DNA of 64,000 bases from Amycolatopsis anabasis (GCF_009765355.1 NZ_VTHK01000002.1:1-64000); one strand, 5' to 3'; counted from the first letter of the stretch, positions 23,772 through 32,860 are shown. Translations and numbers: made by a program. The notes: generated by a model from the sequence alone, not told the origin.

Positions 23772-25031
23772 TCAGGGCTGGTGCGCCCGGACGCGTTCGG
23801 CGATCTCGGCGGGCCGGGCGCCCTGCCACCAGACGGGGTCGGCCGAGCCCGCGGTGACGCCGCCGTCGTGGTGCACGTAGTAGCGGGCGTCGCGGCCGGT
23901 GTCGAACTCACCGGCCAGCGCCCGGCGCAGCCATTCCGCGCCGTAGGTGTACATCTCGTTCGCCACCCCGCCGAGCGGGTGGAACTGGTCCTCGTAGACG
24001 CGGATTTCCTTGGGAGCACGGATGAGTTCGTACAGCGCGAGCGCTTCCTCCAGCCGGGTCAGCTCGTCGAACTCGCCGATCCCCATCAGCACCGGGCACG
24101 CGATACGACCGGCCAGCTCCCACAGGTTCATCCTGGTGCCGAGGTCGGCGTCGAAGGCTTCTTCGTCGGTGTAGCCGGACATGTACATGAAGTTGGTCTT
24201 GAAGTTGGGCTGGGCGCGGTTGAAGATCGTCTCGAAATCCCCGTAGACGCCCATGAACCCGGCCACCGCGCGCAGCCGCGGCTCGTGCGCGGCCGCGCGC
24301 ATGCCCCAGTAGGTGCTCATGCTGCAGCCGAAGAACCCGATCCGGCCGGCGTCCACCTCCGGCCGGGCGGCCAGGAAGTCGACGAAGCGGGAGACGGCCC
24401 GTTCCGGGTTGGTCAGCGTCGCCTTCAGCCCGTGGGAAAGGGATTCGCCCTCGCCGGGCATGTCCACGGCCAGCGCGACGTAACCGCGCTCGGCGTAGTG
24501 GCGTTGCCCGGCGAGCAGGAAGTCCTCTTTGGTCATGTCCATACCGGGGCCGAGGATCACCGCGGGGGCGTTGCGGGGCTGCCCGGCGGGCAGGTGCAGC
24601 AGGGCGAACAGGTGCTGCCCCTCGAAGTCCAGCACCACCCGCTCGATCCGGCCGCCGCCGAGTTCGGACAGCTTGGCCACCGCGGCATTGCACCGCTCGC
24701 GCAGCATCGCCTTGCGCGCGTCGTCGGCGAAGTACGCGTACTGCGCCCGGCTCCACAGCAACGCGGAACGCAGGTAGAACGCGTAAGCGGTCGCACCGAA
24801 GCCCTCCTTCTCGTAGTGCTCGGCGCGCTCCCGCGTTTCCGCCGCGACCCTGGCGAAAGCCTTGGGCTGCATCGGGGCCGAGCGCACCCGCGAGAAGACC
24901 CGGTCGAAGTCGCCCGCGTCGTAGCCGAGGTTGTGGAACGCCCCCGCGCCCTCGGGGTGCAACGCGTCGAATCCGCCCGACCGCAACCCCAGGTCCAGCA
25001 CCCAGCTCTGCTCGTTGCCGCGAGTCGTCAT
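23772..25031 (-). CDS. Alpha/beta hydrolase with N-terminal cap (FrsA/DUF1100-like)
   Basis: This 419-residue hydrolase has a helical N-terminal region (about 1-130) and an alpha/beta core. The nucleophile is Ser237 in FFGCSMSTYWG, the acid probably lies in GIGEFDELTRLEEAL, and the His in QFHPLGG. The layout matches 2,6-dihydroxypseudooxynicotine hydrolase-like C-C or ester hydrolases, but the substrate cannot be named. It diverges from a TetR gene with a 93-base spacer holding two copies of a 22-base repeat, so that regulator probably controls it. Ribosome site AAGGAGGG precedes the ATG. Confidence 0.85.
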   Translation of the reverse strand: MTTRGNEQSWVLDLGLRSGGFDALHPEGAGAFHNLGYDAGDFDRVFSRVRSAPMQPKAFARVAAETRERAEHYEKEGFGATAYAFYLRSALLWSRAQYAYFADDARKAMLRERCNAAVAKLSELGGGRIERVVLDFEGQHLFALLHLPAGQPRNAPAVILGPGMDMTKEDFLLAGQRHYAERGYVALAVDMPGEGESLSHGLKATLTNPERAVSRFVDFLAARPEVDAGRIGFFGCSMSTYWGMRAAAHEPRLRAVAGFMGVYGDFETIFNRAQPNFKTNFMYMSGYTDEEAFDADLGTRMNLWELAGRIACPVLMGIGEFDELTRLEEALALYELIRAPKEIRVYEDQFHPLGGVANEMYTYGAEWLRRALAGEFDTGRDARYYVHHDGGVTAGSADPVWWQGARPAEIAERVRAHQP

Positions 25032-25046
25032 GACCGCTCCCTCCTT

Positions 25047-25118
25047 AAAGCATGAAGTATTGCGTTAGCGACGCTACTCCCGGGCTCGCCACTAAAGCAA
25101 GGATCATTGCGTTAGAAT
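25047..25118. promoter_or_regulatory. Tandem operator repeats between hydrolase and TetR genes
   Basis: Two 22-base direct repeats (25047-25068 and 25094-25115) agree at 18 of 22 positions and both end ATTGCGTTAG. The second contains the near-palindrome GCAAGGATCATTGC. TAGAAT (25113-25118) is a good -10 only 6 bases before the TetR ATG, implying a leaderless transcript repressed by its own product. Confidence 0.55.
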
Positions 25119-25124
25119 CCCGGC

Positions 25125-25706
25125 ATGGCCACCACCGATCGCCCGAAGCGGCCGGGCGGACGCAGCGCCCGGGTCCGCTCCGCCGTGCTGCGGGCCGTCG
25201 AGGAGCTCCTGGTCGACGGCGGGATCGCGGCGCTGAGCGTGGCGGCCGTCGCCGAGCGCGCCGGGGTGAACCCCAGCAGCGTCTACCGCCGCTGGGGCAC
25301 TCTGGACGCCCTGCTGTTCGACGCCGTGCTCGCCGCGACCGCCCGGACCGTGCCGACCGCGAACACCGGATCGCTGCGCGGCGACCTCGAGCGGTTCGTC
25401 CAGTCCTCGATCCGGGCGACGCAGACCCCGCTCGGCGCCGCCCTGGCCCAGGTGCTGCTCACCCGCCCGCTCACCCCCGAGGGGCAACGGGAACGGCAGC
25501 AGTACTGGGCGCGGCGCCACGAGGCACTGCGGCCCATCTTCGACCGGGCGAGGGAGCGGGGGGAGCGGGTGCCCGATCCCGAGGACGTGATCGAGACCGT
25601 GCTCGCCCCGGTGTACTTCCGCCGATTCGTCACCGGCAGGCCGATCAGCCGCAAGCTCGCCGCCACACTGGTTGACCGGACCCTGGCAGGTTCTCCACAC
25701 TCCTAG
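25125..25706 (+). CDS. TetR-family regulator
   Basis: This 193-residue repressor has the helix-turn-helix LSVAAVAERAGVNPSSVYRR followed by WGTLDALL, and a TetR_C_11-like C-terminal half. It diverges from the alpha/beta hydrolase and shares its spacer, where two direct repeats probably form its operators. The start lies right at the predicted transcription start. The amidase gene follows 31 bases downstream and may be cotranscribed. Confidence 0.88.
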   Translation: MATTDRPKRPGGRSARVRSAVLRAVEELLVDGGIAALSVAAVAERAGVNPSSVYRRWGTLDALLFDAVLAATARTVPTANTGSLRGDLERFVQSSIRATQTPLGAALAQVLLTRPLTPEGQRERQQYWARRHEALRPIFDRARERGERVPDPEDVIETVLAPVYFRRFVTGRPISRKLAATLVDRTLAGSPHS

Positions 25707-25737
25707 GTCGTCATCGAGAACGTCCAGGAGGTCCATC

Positions 25738-27159
25738 GTGTCCACATCGGACATTTGCCTGATGACCGCCCGCGAACTGGCGGCCGGCCTCCGGCGCGAG
25801 GAGCTGTCCGCGCGGGAAGTGGTGCGCGCGCACCTCGACCGCGTCGAGCTGGCCAATCCGCGGGTCAACGCCATCGTCACGCTCACCGCCGAGCTCGCGC
25901 TCGACGCGGCGGCGCGGGCCGATGAGCGGCTGGCGGCCGGGGACGACGTCGGCCCGCTGCACGGGCTCCCGATGGCGCACAAGGACACCCACGAGACCGC
26001 GGGCATCCGGACCAGCTACGGCTCCCCGCTGCTGGCCGACTACGTGCCCGCGCGCGACGAGCTGATCGTGCGGCGCCTGCGCGAGGCGGGTGCGATCACC
26101 CTCGGCAAGACCAACGTGCCGGAGTTCGGCGCCGGATCGCACACCTTCAACCCGGTGTTCGGTGTCACCCGAAACCCTTACGACACCACGAAATCCGCGG
26201 GCGGCAGCAGTGGCGGCGCGGCGGCCGCGCTCGCCTGCGGGATGCATCCGCTTGCCGACGGCAGTGACATGGGCGGCTCACTGCGCAACCCGGCCTCGTT
26301 CTGCAACGTGGTCGGCCTGCGCCCGTCGCCGGGCCGGGTGCCGACCTGGCCCGCCGCCATGGCCTGGACCACGATGGCGGTGCAGGGCCCGATGGCCCGC
26401 ACGGTCGCCGACACCGCGTTCCTGCTGTCGGTGCTGGCCGGCCCGGATCCGCGGTGCCCGATCTCGCTGGAGACGCCCGGCGCCGCGTTCGCCCAACCGC
26501 TGGAGGCCGACCCGCGGGGGCTCCGGGTCGCCTGGTCGCCGGATCTGGGCGGTCTGCTGCCGGTGGACCCGCGGGTCACGGCGGTCCTGGAGGCCGCGGT
26601 GCGGACCTTCACCGATCTCGGCTGCGCGGTCGAACGGGACTGCCTCGACTTCACCGGCGCCGACGAGGTGTTCCGCACGCTGCGCGCCTGGCAGTTCGCC
26701 CAGGCCCACGCCGATCACCTCGACACACGTCGTGACCTGCTCAAACCCAGCCTGATCCGCAACGTCGAGGAGGGCCGGCGGCTGAGCGGCGAGGAGGTCG
26801 CGCGCGCCGAGGTCGGGCACACCGAACTGTTCCACCGCGCCCGCGAATTCTTCGAGCGCTACGACCTGCTGTTGCTGCCGGTCAGCCAGGTGCCGCCGTT
26901 CGACGCCGAGCTGGAGTACCCGGCCGAGATCGACGGCGAGCCGATGCGCGACTACCTCGACTGGATGCGCTCGGCGTACTTCGTCAGCGCCACCGGCAGC
27001 CCGGCGCTCTCCGTGCCCGCCGGGTTCACCCCGGACGGGCTGCCGGTCGGCCTGCAGATCGTCGGCCCGCACCGCGCGGAGATGACCGTGCTGCGCGCCG
27101 GGCACGCGTTCGAGCAGGCAACCCGGTGCACCGACCGCAGGCCCGGACTGCCGGGCTAG
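25738..27159 (+). CDS. Amidase (amidase-signature family)
   Basis: This 473-residue hydrolase of amides has the Ser-cisSer-Lys triad: Lys82 in MAHKDTHETAG, the Ser in SAGGSSGGAAAA (about 157) and the nucleophile Ser181 in DGSDMGGSLRNPAS. The C-terminal block SATGSPALSVPAGFT with PVGLQIVGP is typical. It has no signal peptide. GTG 25738 follows AGGAGG. It may be in an operon with the TetR gene, so an amide could be the inducer or substrate for the TetR/hydrolase/amidase group; this is inference. Confidence 0.9.
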   Translation: MSTSDICLMTARELAAGLRREELSAREVVRAHLDRVELANPRVNAIVTLTAELALDAAARADERLAAGDDVGPLHGLPMAHKDTHETAGIRTSYGSPLLADYVPARDELIVRRLREAGAITLGKTNVPEFGAGSHTFNPVFGVTRNPYDTTKSAGGSSGGAAAALACGMHPLADGSDMGGSLRNPASFCNVVGLRPSPGRVPTWPAAMAWTTMAVQGPMARTVADTAFLLSVLAGPDPRCPISLETPGAAFAQPLEADPRGLRVAWSPDLGGLLPVDPRVTAVLEAAVRTFTDLGCAVERDCLDFTGADEVFRTLRAWQFAQAHADHLDTRRDLLKPSLIRNVEEGRRLSGEEVARAEVGHTELFHRAREFFERYDLLLLPVSQVPPFDAELEYPAEIDGEPMRDYLDWMRSAYFVSATGSPALSVPAGFTPDGLPVGLQIVGPHRAEMTVLRAGHAFEQATRCTDRRPGLPG

Positions 27160-27277
27160 CAGCCCACCACCGACCCGGGGGCATCCCGCCCGGCGCGCGC
27201 CGAGGCCCCGCGCTCAGGGGCGAACGCGCACCGTATAGACTGCTCTCCGTCGTCATCCGGTGGGTGGCGAATGAACG

Positions 27278-27351
27278 CGGGATGTGGCGCAGCTTGGTAG
27301 CGCACCTGACTGGGGGTCAGGGGGTCGCAGGTTCAAATCCTGTCATCCCGA
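27278..27351 (+). tRNA. tRNA-Pro (anticodon GGG)
   Basis: The acceptor arms CGGGATG and CATCCCG pair, the anticodon arm CCTGA-CTGGGGG-TCAGG gives anticodon GGG, and the T arm contains GGTTCAAATCC. The D arm GGCGCAGC..GCGC is present. The 3' CCA is not encoded. A strong terminator follows after 9 bases. Confidence 0.95.
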
Positions 27352-27360
27352 CGTCGCTGA

Positions 27361-27401
27361 AGGGCCTCTGACCTGAGTGTTTCACCAGGTCAGAGGCCTT
27401 T
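27361..27401 (+). terminator. Terminator after tRNA-Pro
   Basis: GGCCTCTGACCT (27363-27374) pairs perfectly with AGGTCAGAGGCC (27387-27398), followed by a short TTTG. Confidence 0.8.
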
Positions 27402-27729
27402 GTCGCTTCCGTCCCCGTTGAGCGACTTCTGGTCCGGTGAGGAGCCGGATCCGGTGCCTGACGCCTCGGCGGATCCGAACGGGCCACTCGCCTACCTGGA
27501 CATCACCGTCTTCGGCTGGCTGAACTACACCTGGACGTCCGGTGCCGGTCAAAACCGCCGACGGCCAGGTGGTCGCCGACCCGGCTCCGAGCCCCTGTCC
27601 GGACCATCCCAGCAGAGATACCACCAGTTCATCGGCCACCCCCGCGTCGGCTCCGGCCGGACCGCGCATCAGTCGATCGGTTGATACGCCTGAGTTCGCG
27701 GTGGACGTCCGCGCTCGGTCGATTGTCCG
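27402..27729. other. Intergenic region between tRNA-Pro and the DUF418 gene
   Basis: Short frames occur here but none has recognisable content or a convincing ribosome site. No att-like repeat of the tRNA 3' end was seen. Confidence 0.4.
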
Positions 27730-28929
27730 ATGTCCGGCGATGTTCCGGTCAGCATGCTGCGAGACATGTCATTCAGGGAATCCCGCGTGGGGCCGGCCGC
27801 TGTCCGGGAACGACTCCTCGCCCCGGACCTCGCCCGCGGGCTGATGCTCGCGCTGGTGGCGCTGGCGAACTCGGTGCTCTACCTCTACGGCCGGCCGTAT
27901 GGCCCGCGACAGCACATCATCGAGCAGGACATGCTCGACCGGGTCGTCAGCGTGCTCAACGTGACGTTTGTCGAGGTGCGCGGGTATCCGATGTTCGCCG
28001 CCTTGTTCGCCTATGGCGTGGTGCGGATGATGCGGCGACAGCGTGCCGCCCTCGGCTCCGATATCGAAGCCAGGCGAGTGCTACGGCGGAGATTTCGCTG
28101 GATGATCGCGTTCGGGTTCGTGCACGCGATGTTGCTGTTCCCCGCCGATGTGCTCGGCCTGTACGGGGTACTGGGCTTCGCGCTGGTGGCGTTGATCCGG
28201 GTCAAGGACCGGACGTTGCTCGCGGTCGCCGCTGGGTGGCTGGTGGTCGTCGCCGTGGTCCAGGGGAGCGCCTACGCGACGCCGGCATCCAGCGGCGAGC
28301 GCACCTTCTTCTGGTCCTTCGCGGTGGACGATCCGATCAAGGCGCTTGCCCTGCGGCCACTGGAATGGCTCATGACCCCGTTCGGCATTCTCGGCGTCGG
28401 CAGCGCCGTCCTGGTCGGCGTCTGGGCGGCCCGGCGTGGGCTGCTCGGCGAACCGGCCCGGCACCGCGCCCTGCTGGTCCGGGCCGGGGTCGGCGGGCTC
28501 AGCCTGGCCGTGGCCGGTGGCCTGCCCATGGGCCTGATGGTCGGCGGATTCTGGGAGCCGGCGTCGGAAACCGTCCGGTGGACCGCGTCGGCGGTCCACG
28601 CGGTGACCGGGGTCGCCGGTGGCTTGGGCTACGCGGCGCTGATCGGCTTGCTCGCGATCCCGCTCGGCGGCCGGCGCGGCCCGGTGGTCCTGGCGATAAC
28701 CGCGTGCGGGCAGCGTTCGCTCAGCTGCTACCTGTTCCAGTCGGTGGTGTTCGTGGTGCTGCTGATGCCTTACACCCTGGGGCTGGGCGGGACTCTCGGG
28801 TCGGCCGGGGTCGCGTTGGTCGCGCTGGGAACCTGGCTCGTCTCGGTGCTGCTCGCGGACCTGCTGCGGCGAGTCGGCAAGCGCGGACCGGCGGAGGTCT
28901 TGCTGCGCCGGCTGACTTACCGGGGGTGA
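27730..28929 (+). CDS. DUF418-type multi-pass membrane protein
   Basis: This protein of about 399 residues has 8-10 membrane segments and the DUF418-like C-terminal block ACGQRSLSCYLFQSVVFVVL, preceded by a conserved transmembrane bundle (RWMIAFGFVHAMLLFPADVL). Function of the family is unknown; members often sit beside regulators. It lies 17 bases before the histidine kinase gene and is probably cotranscribed. The start is uncertain: ATG codons at 27730, 27754 and 27766 are all in frame and none has a good ribosome site. Confidence 0.72.
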   Translation: MSGDVPVSMLRDMSFRESRVGPAAVRERLLAPDLARGLMLALVALANSVLYLYGRPYGPRQHIIEQDMLDRVVSVLNVTFVEVRGYPMFAALFAYGVVRMMRRQRAALGSDIEARRVLRRRFRWMIAFGFVHAMLLFPADVLGLYGVLGFALVALIRVKDRTLLAVAAGWLVVVAVVQGSAYATPASSGERTFFWSFAVDDPIKALALRPLEWLMTPFGILGVGSAVLVGVWAARRGLLGEPARHRALLVRAGVGGLSLAVAGGLPMGLMVGGFWEPASETVRWTASAVHAVTGVAGGLGYAALIGLLAIPLGGRRGPVVLAITACGQRSLSCYLFQSVVFVVLLMPYTLGLGGTLGSAGVALVALGTWLVSVLLADLLRRVGKRGPAEVLLRRLTYRG

Positions 28930-28946
28930 ATGGGAGGCTGGGCGGT

Positions 28947-30146
28947 GTGACATCGGCGGAGGAACGGCTGAGCCTTCAACGGGAACGGCGCTGGAACCAG
29001 GTCTGGGCGCTCGCGCCGTACGGGCTGCTGGCACTGGCGTGCGCCGTGTCCCTGGCGCTCGGCACGAGCGATTGGCCGCACCGACTGGGCACGCTGGCCC
29101 TCGTCGCGGCGCTGGCGCTGTGGCACGGATGGTTCGTCGTCGGGCATCCGCAATGGTGGGAGCGCGGCACGTGGGCGATGACGGTGTACTTCCTCGGCCT
29201 GCTGGCCTGCACCGTGCTCCTCGTGCTCAGGAGCAACGGGTTCCTGCTGTTCGTTCCGGCGTGTTACGTGCTCGCGTTCGTGACCCTGCCCGGCTGGCTC
29301 GCGTACGCCGGTGTGGTGGTCGCGAACATCCCGTGGCTGGTGCTGCCGGGAACCGACTTCCGGCGGACCCTGATCACGCTGGTGACGGTGACGCCGCTGG
29401 CCGCGTTGATCGGCTGGGCGATCCGGGCGATGGAACGGGAGGCGATCCGGCGGCGGGAGGCCAACAGCAGACTCGTCGCCATCGCGGCCGAGAACGCCCG
29501 GTTGCACGCGATGCTGCTGGAACGGGCCAAGGAGACCGGGATCGCGGAGGAACGCGCACGGATAGCTCGCGAGATCCACGACACCGTAGCGCAGGGACTG
29601 ACCGCGATCGTCACCCAACTGGAAGCCGCCGAGGAACTGATCGCGCCGACCGGCCCGGTGCGCGGCAGGCTGGGCACCGCCAAGCGGTTGGCGCGCACCA
29701 GCCTGGTGGAAATCCGCCGATCGATCGAAGCGCTGCGCCCCGGCCCGTTGCAGGACGCCAGACTCGGCGACGCCGTGCAGCAGGCCGTGACAACCTGGCG
29801 TGAGCAGTACGGCATTCCCGCGACATTCACCGTGACCGGGACGCCGCGGCCGATGCATTCCGAAGTCGAGGTGACGATCCTGCGCGCGACGCAGGAGACG
29901 TTGTCGAACGTCGGCAGGCACGCGCGGGCGGGCCGAGCGGACATCACACTGTCCTATATGGAGGATATGCTCGTCCTGGACGTACGCGACGACGGGATCG
30001 GCTTCGACCCCTTGTCCGCCAACGGGTTCGGGCTCACCGCGCTGCGTCAGCGGGTGCGACTGCTGTCCGGTTCCGTGGACATCGAATCCGCGCCCGGATC
30101 CGGAACCGTCGTCAGTGTCAGCGTTCCGATGATCGAGGTGGAGTGA
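28947..30146 (+). CDS. Sensor histidine kinase, NarL-partner type
   Basis: This 399-residue membrane kinase has about 5-6 transmembrane segments in the first 160 residues, a coiled linker, the HisKA_3 phosphoacceptor EERARIAREIHDTVAQGL, and a HATPase domain (ATQETLSNVGRHARAG, VRDDGIGFDPLSANGFGLTA). It has no extracellular sensor domain, so it probably senses within the membrane. GTG 28947 follows GGGAGG. Its stop overlaps the start of the response regulator (TGATG). Confidence 0.92.
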   Translation: MTSAEERLSLQRERRWNQVWALAPYGLLALACAVSLALGTSDWPHRLGTLALVAALALWHGWFVVGHPQWWERGTWAMTVYFLGLLACTVLLVLRSNGFLLFVPACYVLAFVTLPGWLAYAGVVVANIPWLVLPGTDFRRTLITLVTVTPLAALIGWAIRAMEREAIRRREANSRLVAIAAENARLHAMLLERAKETGIAEERARIAREIHDTVAQGLTAIVTQLEAAEELIAPTGPVRGRLGTAKRLARTSLVEIRRSIEALRPGPLQDARLGDAVQQAVTTWREQYGIPATFTVTGTPRPMHSEVEVTILRATQETLSNVGRHARAGRADITLSYMEDMLVLDVRDDGIGFDPLSANGFGLTALRQRVRLLSGSVDIESAPGSGTVVSVSVPMIEVE

Positions 30147-30805
30147 TGACAGTCTTGCGGTTGGTAGTCGTCGACGACCACCCGGTCGTGCGGGACGGGC
30201 TGCGCGGCATGCTCGGCACCCAGCCGGACTTCGAGATCGTCGGCGAGGCCGCGAGCGGGACCGAGGCGTTGACGGTGGTGGCCGCCGCGCGGCCGGACGT
30301 GGTGCTGGCGGACCTGCGGATGCCGGACCCCAGCGGCGCCACCCTGATCCGCCTCCTCCGGGAACGGGTCCCCACCACGCGGGTGCTGGTCCTGACCACG
30401 CACGACACGGATTCCGACGTGTTGCCCGCCATCGAAGCCGGTGCGATCGGCTATCTGCTCAAAGACGCGCCGCGCGAAGAACTGTTCCGGGCGGTGCGCG
30501 CCGCCGGCCGCGACGAGACCGTGCTCTCCGCCTCGGTCGCCGCCCTGCTGCTCCGCCGCATCCGCCCGCCGCGGCCGCTGACCCAGGCCCGGCTGAGCGC
30601 GCGGGAACACGAGGTTCTCGCACTGATCGCACGGGGCAAAACCAATCGGGAGGCCGCGGCGGAGCTGTACATCAGCGAGTCCACGGTGAAGACACACCTG
30701 CTGCACATCTACGCCAAGCTGGAAGTACCCGACCGGGCTTCCGCGGTCGCCGCCGCGTACCAGCGAGGCATTCTGACCTCCGGGGATGCCCGCGACACAC
30801 CGTGA
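30146..30805 (+). CDS. Response regulator, NarL/LuxR family
   Basis: This 219-residue regulator has a receiver domain with acidic pair Asp10-Asp11, phospho-acceptor Asp56 (VVLADLRMP) and the Thr/Lys switch (VLTTHD, LLKDAP). The C-terminal LuxR-type DNA-binding domain reads LSAREHEVLALIARGKTNRE followed by STVKTHLLHIYAKL. It is the cognate partner of the kinase upstream, with overlapping codons. Likely targets include the DUF418 gene heading the operon; this is inference. Confidence 0.93.
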   Translation: MTVLRLVVVDDHPVVRDGLRGMLGTQPDFEIVGEAASGTEALTVVAAARPDVVLADLRMPDPSGATLIRLLRERVPTTRVLVLTTHDTDSDVLPAIEAGAIGYLLKDAPREELFRAVRAAGRDETVLSASVAALLLRRIRPPRPLTQARLSAREHEVLALIARGKTNREAAAELYISESTVKTHLLHIYAKLEVPDRASAVAAAYQRGILTSGDARDTP

Positions 30806-30833
30806 GCGGCGTCGGGCTGCGCGTGGAACTCGC

Positions 30834-30875
30834 CTACCGAAACGGGGAACTCGGTAGACCGAAACGGGGGACTCG
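30834..30875. repeat. Short tandem repeat and hairpin between convergent genes
   Basis: An 18-base unit, ACCGAAACGGGGAACTCG, occurs at 30836-30853 and again at 30858-30875 with one change. CTACCGA (30834) and TCGGTAG (30851) form a 7-bp stem around the first copy. It lies between the response regulator and MFS genes and may work as a terminator. Confidence 0.5.
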
Positions 30876-30877
30876 CG

Positions 30878-32197
30878 TCAGGACGGCTGTTCGCGGAGGT
30901 CGCCGGGGCGGACGCCGATCAGCAGGAGGGCGACCGCCAGCAGCACGATTCCGGCGCTGATCTGCAGGCCGAGGGCGAGGCTGCCGGTGCCGGCCTGGAT
31001 GAAGCCGAGCAGGGAGGGCGAGACCGCGGCGGCGAAGGAGCCCATCGAGGTGACGACGGCGATGCCGGTGGCCGCGGCCCGGGTCGACAAGTAGATGGAC
31101 GGGATCGAGTAGAAGACCGTGAGCCCCGCGTAGTGGGCGGCGGCCAGGATCGCGAGCAGGAGGACGACCAGGCCGACGTTGTGCCCGGCGAAGGAGAGGG
31201 CCACCATCGCGCCCGCGGCGACGAGCCAGCTGGCCGCGGCGTGCCAGCGGCGTTCCAGGGTTCGGTCGGAGTGCCGCCCGACGAGCAGCATCACCAGGAT
31301 TCCGGCCAGCGGTGGCAGGGCGGAGAAGAACCCGAGGTTGAGCACGTTGCCGACACCGGCGTCGGCGATGATGCGCGGCGTCCAGAACGAGACGGCGTTG
31401 GCCAGGGTGTAGGCGCCGCAGGCGCAGAGCCCGAGCAGCCACACCTTGCGGTCGCGCAGCGCGGCCAGCAGGCCGTCGTGCCCCGCCCGGTCGCCGGGGT
31501 CCTTCCGGCGCTGGTCCTCGTCGAGGTCGGCGCGCACGGCCGCCCGCTCGTCCGCGCGGAGCCAGCGAGCCTGTTCGGGTTCGTCGACGAGCCACCGGAG
31601 GACGAGCAGCGCCAGGACGATCGGCGGGATTCCCTCGACGAGGAACAGCCATTGCCAGTCGGCGAGCCCGCCGAGCCCGCCGAATCCGTGCATGATGGCT
31701 CCGGAGACGATCGAGCCGAGCACGCCGGAGACCGGCACGCCGACGAAGAAGACCGCGGTCATCCTGGTGCGGCGCGCCGAAGGGAACCAGCGGGACAGGT
31801 AGAACAGCGCCCCGGGGAAGAAGCCCGCCTCGGTGACCCCGAGCAGGAACCGGGCGAGGTAGAAGGTCAGCTCGTCGCGCACGAACAGGGTGGCGATGGT
31901 GACCGCGCCCCACGAGGCCATGATGCGCACCAGGGTCTTGCGCGCGCCGATCCGGGCGAGCAGGGCGTTGCTGGGGACCTCGAAGAGGATGAAGCCCACG
32001 AAGAACAGCGTCACGCCGAGGCCGTAGACCGCCGGGCCGAGCCCGAGGTCGCGGTTCAGTCCCTGCTGGGCGATGCCGATGTTGGTCCGGTCGATGAAGC
32101 TGACGATGTAGCAGAGCACCAGCAGCGGCATGATCCGCAACGCGATCTTCCGGTAGGTCGCGGCGCGGTCGACGGCGGTGGTTCCGGTTGCGGCCAC
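30878..32197 (-). CDS. MFS transporter, anion:cation symporter (tartrate/phthalate-like) type
   Basis: This 439-residue carrier of the ACS family has LLVLCYIVSFIDRTNIGIAQ in helix 1, FEVPSNALLARIGARKTLVR between helices 2 and 3, and a charged central loop (about 200-245). Members import organic anions such as tartrate, phthalate or allantoate. GTG 32197 follows AAGGAG; upstream codons are not needed. It diverges from the MarR gene across a 19-bp palindrome also found before two catabolic operons, so it probably brings in their carboxylic acid substrate. Confidence 0.88.
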   Translation of the reverse strand: MAATGTTAVDRAATYRKIALRIMPLLVLCYIVSFIDRTNIGIAQQGLNRDLGLGPAVYGLGVTLFFVGFILFEVPSNALLARIGARKTLVRIMASWGAVTIATLFVRDELTFYLARFLLGVTEAGFFPGALFYLSRWFPSARRTRMTAVFFVGVPVSGVLGSIVSGAIMHGFGGLGGLADWQWLFLVEGIPPIVLALLVLRWLVDEPEQARWLRADERAAVRADLDEDQRRKDPGDRAGHDGLLAALRDRKVWLLGLCACGAYTLANAVSFWTPRIIADAGVGNVLNLGFFSALPPLAGILVMLLVGRHSDRTLERRWHAAASWLVAAGAMVALSFAGHNVGLVVLLLAILAAAHYAGLTVFYSIPSIYLSTRAAATGIAVVTSMGSFAAAVSPSLLGFIQAGTGSLALGLQISAGIVLLAVALLLIGVRPGDLREQPS

Positions 32198-32263
32198 GGC
32201 GTGCGACTCCTTCGTCGGGGATCCGCCCGGCTGGGGCGGTGGCGTGCAGAGTGTCGGCATCAG

Positions 32264-32282
32264 GTGTTGACTTTGTCAATAC
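32264..32282. promoter_or_regulatory. MarR operator O1, divergent spacer
   Basis: GTGTTGACTTTGTCAATAC is a 19-bp near-palindrome (6 of 7 arm positions pair). It contains TTGACA on the minus strand, a -35 for the MFS gene. TACTAT at 32298 is a -10 for a leaderless MarR transcript. Confidence 0.7.
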
Positions 32283-32309
32283 CCGAGGGATGGTCGCTAC
32301 TATGCCGGT

Positions 32310-32795
32310 ATGGCTCAGCGTGACGGCGGCGGCGACCTGCTCCCCATCTCCGAACTGCTGTCCTACCGCCTGTCCCGCACCTCCTCCGCGCTGTCGCGCA
32401 GTGCCGCGCTGCGGTACCGGCGGGAGTTCGACGTGAGTCTCGGTGAGTGGCGGGCGATCGCGCTGATCGCCGCGGACGCGACGCTGACCCTCAACCGGCT
32501 GGCCCGCCGCGCGGGTCTGGACAAGGCGCAGATGAGCCGGGTGGTCACCAAACTGGCCGAGCGGGGACTGGTCGACCGGACGCCCGGTTCCGGCCGCACC
32601 TCGCAACTCTCGCTCACCTCCGAGGGGCAGAAGGTCTACAGAGGACTCATCGGGGCCGCGAACGAGCGGGACGCGACCTTCCTGGGGCTGCTGTCCCGGC
32701 ACGAGCGCGAGGTGCTCGACCGGGCCCTCGGGAAGCTCGCGGATCTCGCGCTGGAACTGGAGCGGCAGGAGCGGGACGCGCTCGGCGACGACTGA
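32310..32795 (+). CDS. MarR-family transcriptional regulator
   Basis: This 161-residue repressor has a winged helix with LTLNRLARRAGLDKAQMSRV, VTKLAERGLVDRTPGSGRTS and the wing QLSLTSEG. MarR proteins bind palindromes as dimers and release them on binding aromatic acids or CoA thioesters. Three matching 19-bp palindromes lie at 32264, 32801 and 39161, before the MFS, CoA-ester and aldehyde dehydrogenase transcription units, so it is the likely local master regulator. The HMGL-like gene follows 65 bases after it, behind its own operator. Confidence 0.9.
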   Translation: MAQRDGGGDLLPISELLSYRLSRTSSALSRSAALRYRREFDVSLGEWRAIALIAADATLTLNRLARRAGLDKAQMSRVVTKLAERGLVDRTPGSGRTSQLSLTSEGQKVYRGLIGAANERDATFLGLLSRHEREVLDRALGKLADLALELERQERDALGDD

Positions 32796-32800
32796 TCGGC

Positions 32801-32819
32801 CTGTTGACATTATCAACAG
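32801..32819 (+). promoter_or_regulatory. MarR operator O2 before the CoA-thioester operon
   Basis: CTGTTGACATTATCAACAG has perfect 7-bp arms. TTGACA inside it is a -35, with TAGTCA 17 bases downstream as -10. Binding would block the promoter. Confidence 0.75.
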
Positions 32820-32860
32820 CTTGCCGTAGTCATGGAGTCATCCATTGAGGAGGTGACGCC

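Noticed and set aside
27278..27401. tRNA-Pro considered as an integration site of a mobile island
   Set aside because: No second copy of the tRNA 3' end and no integrase gene are present in the window.
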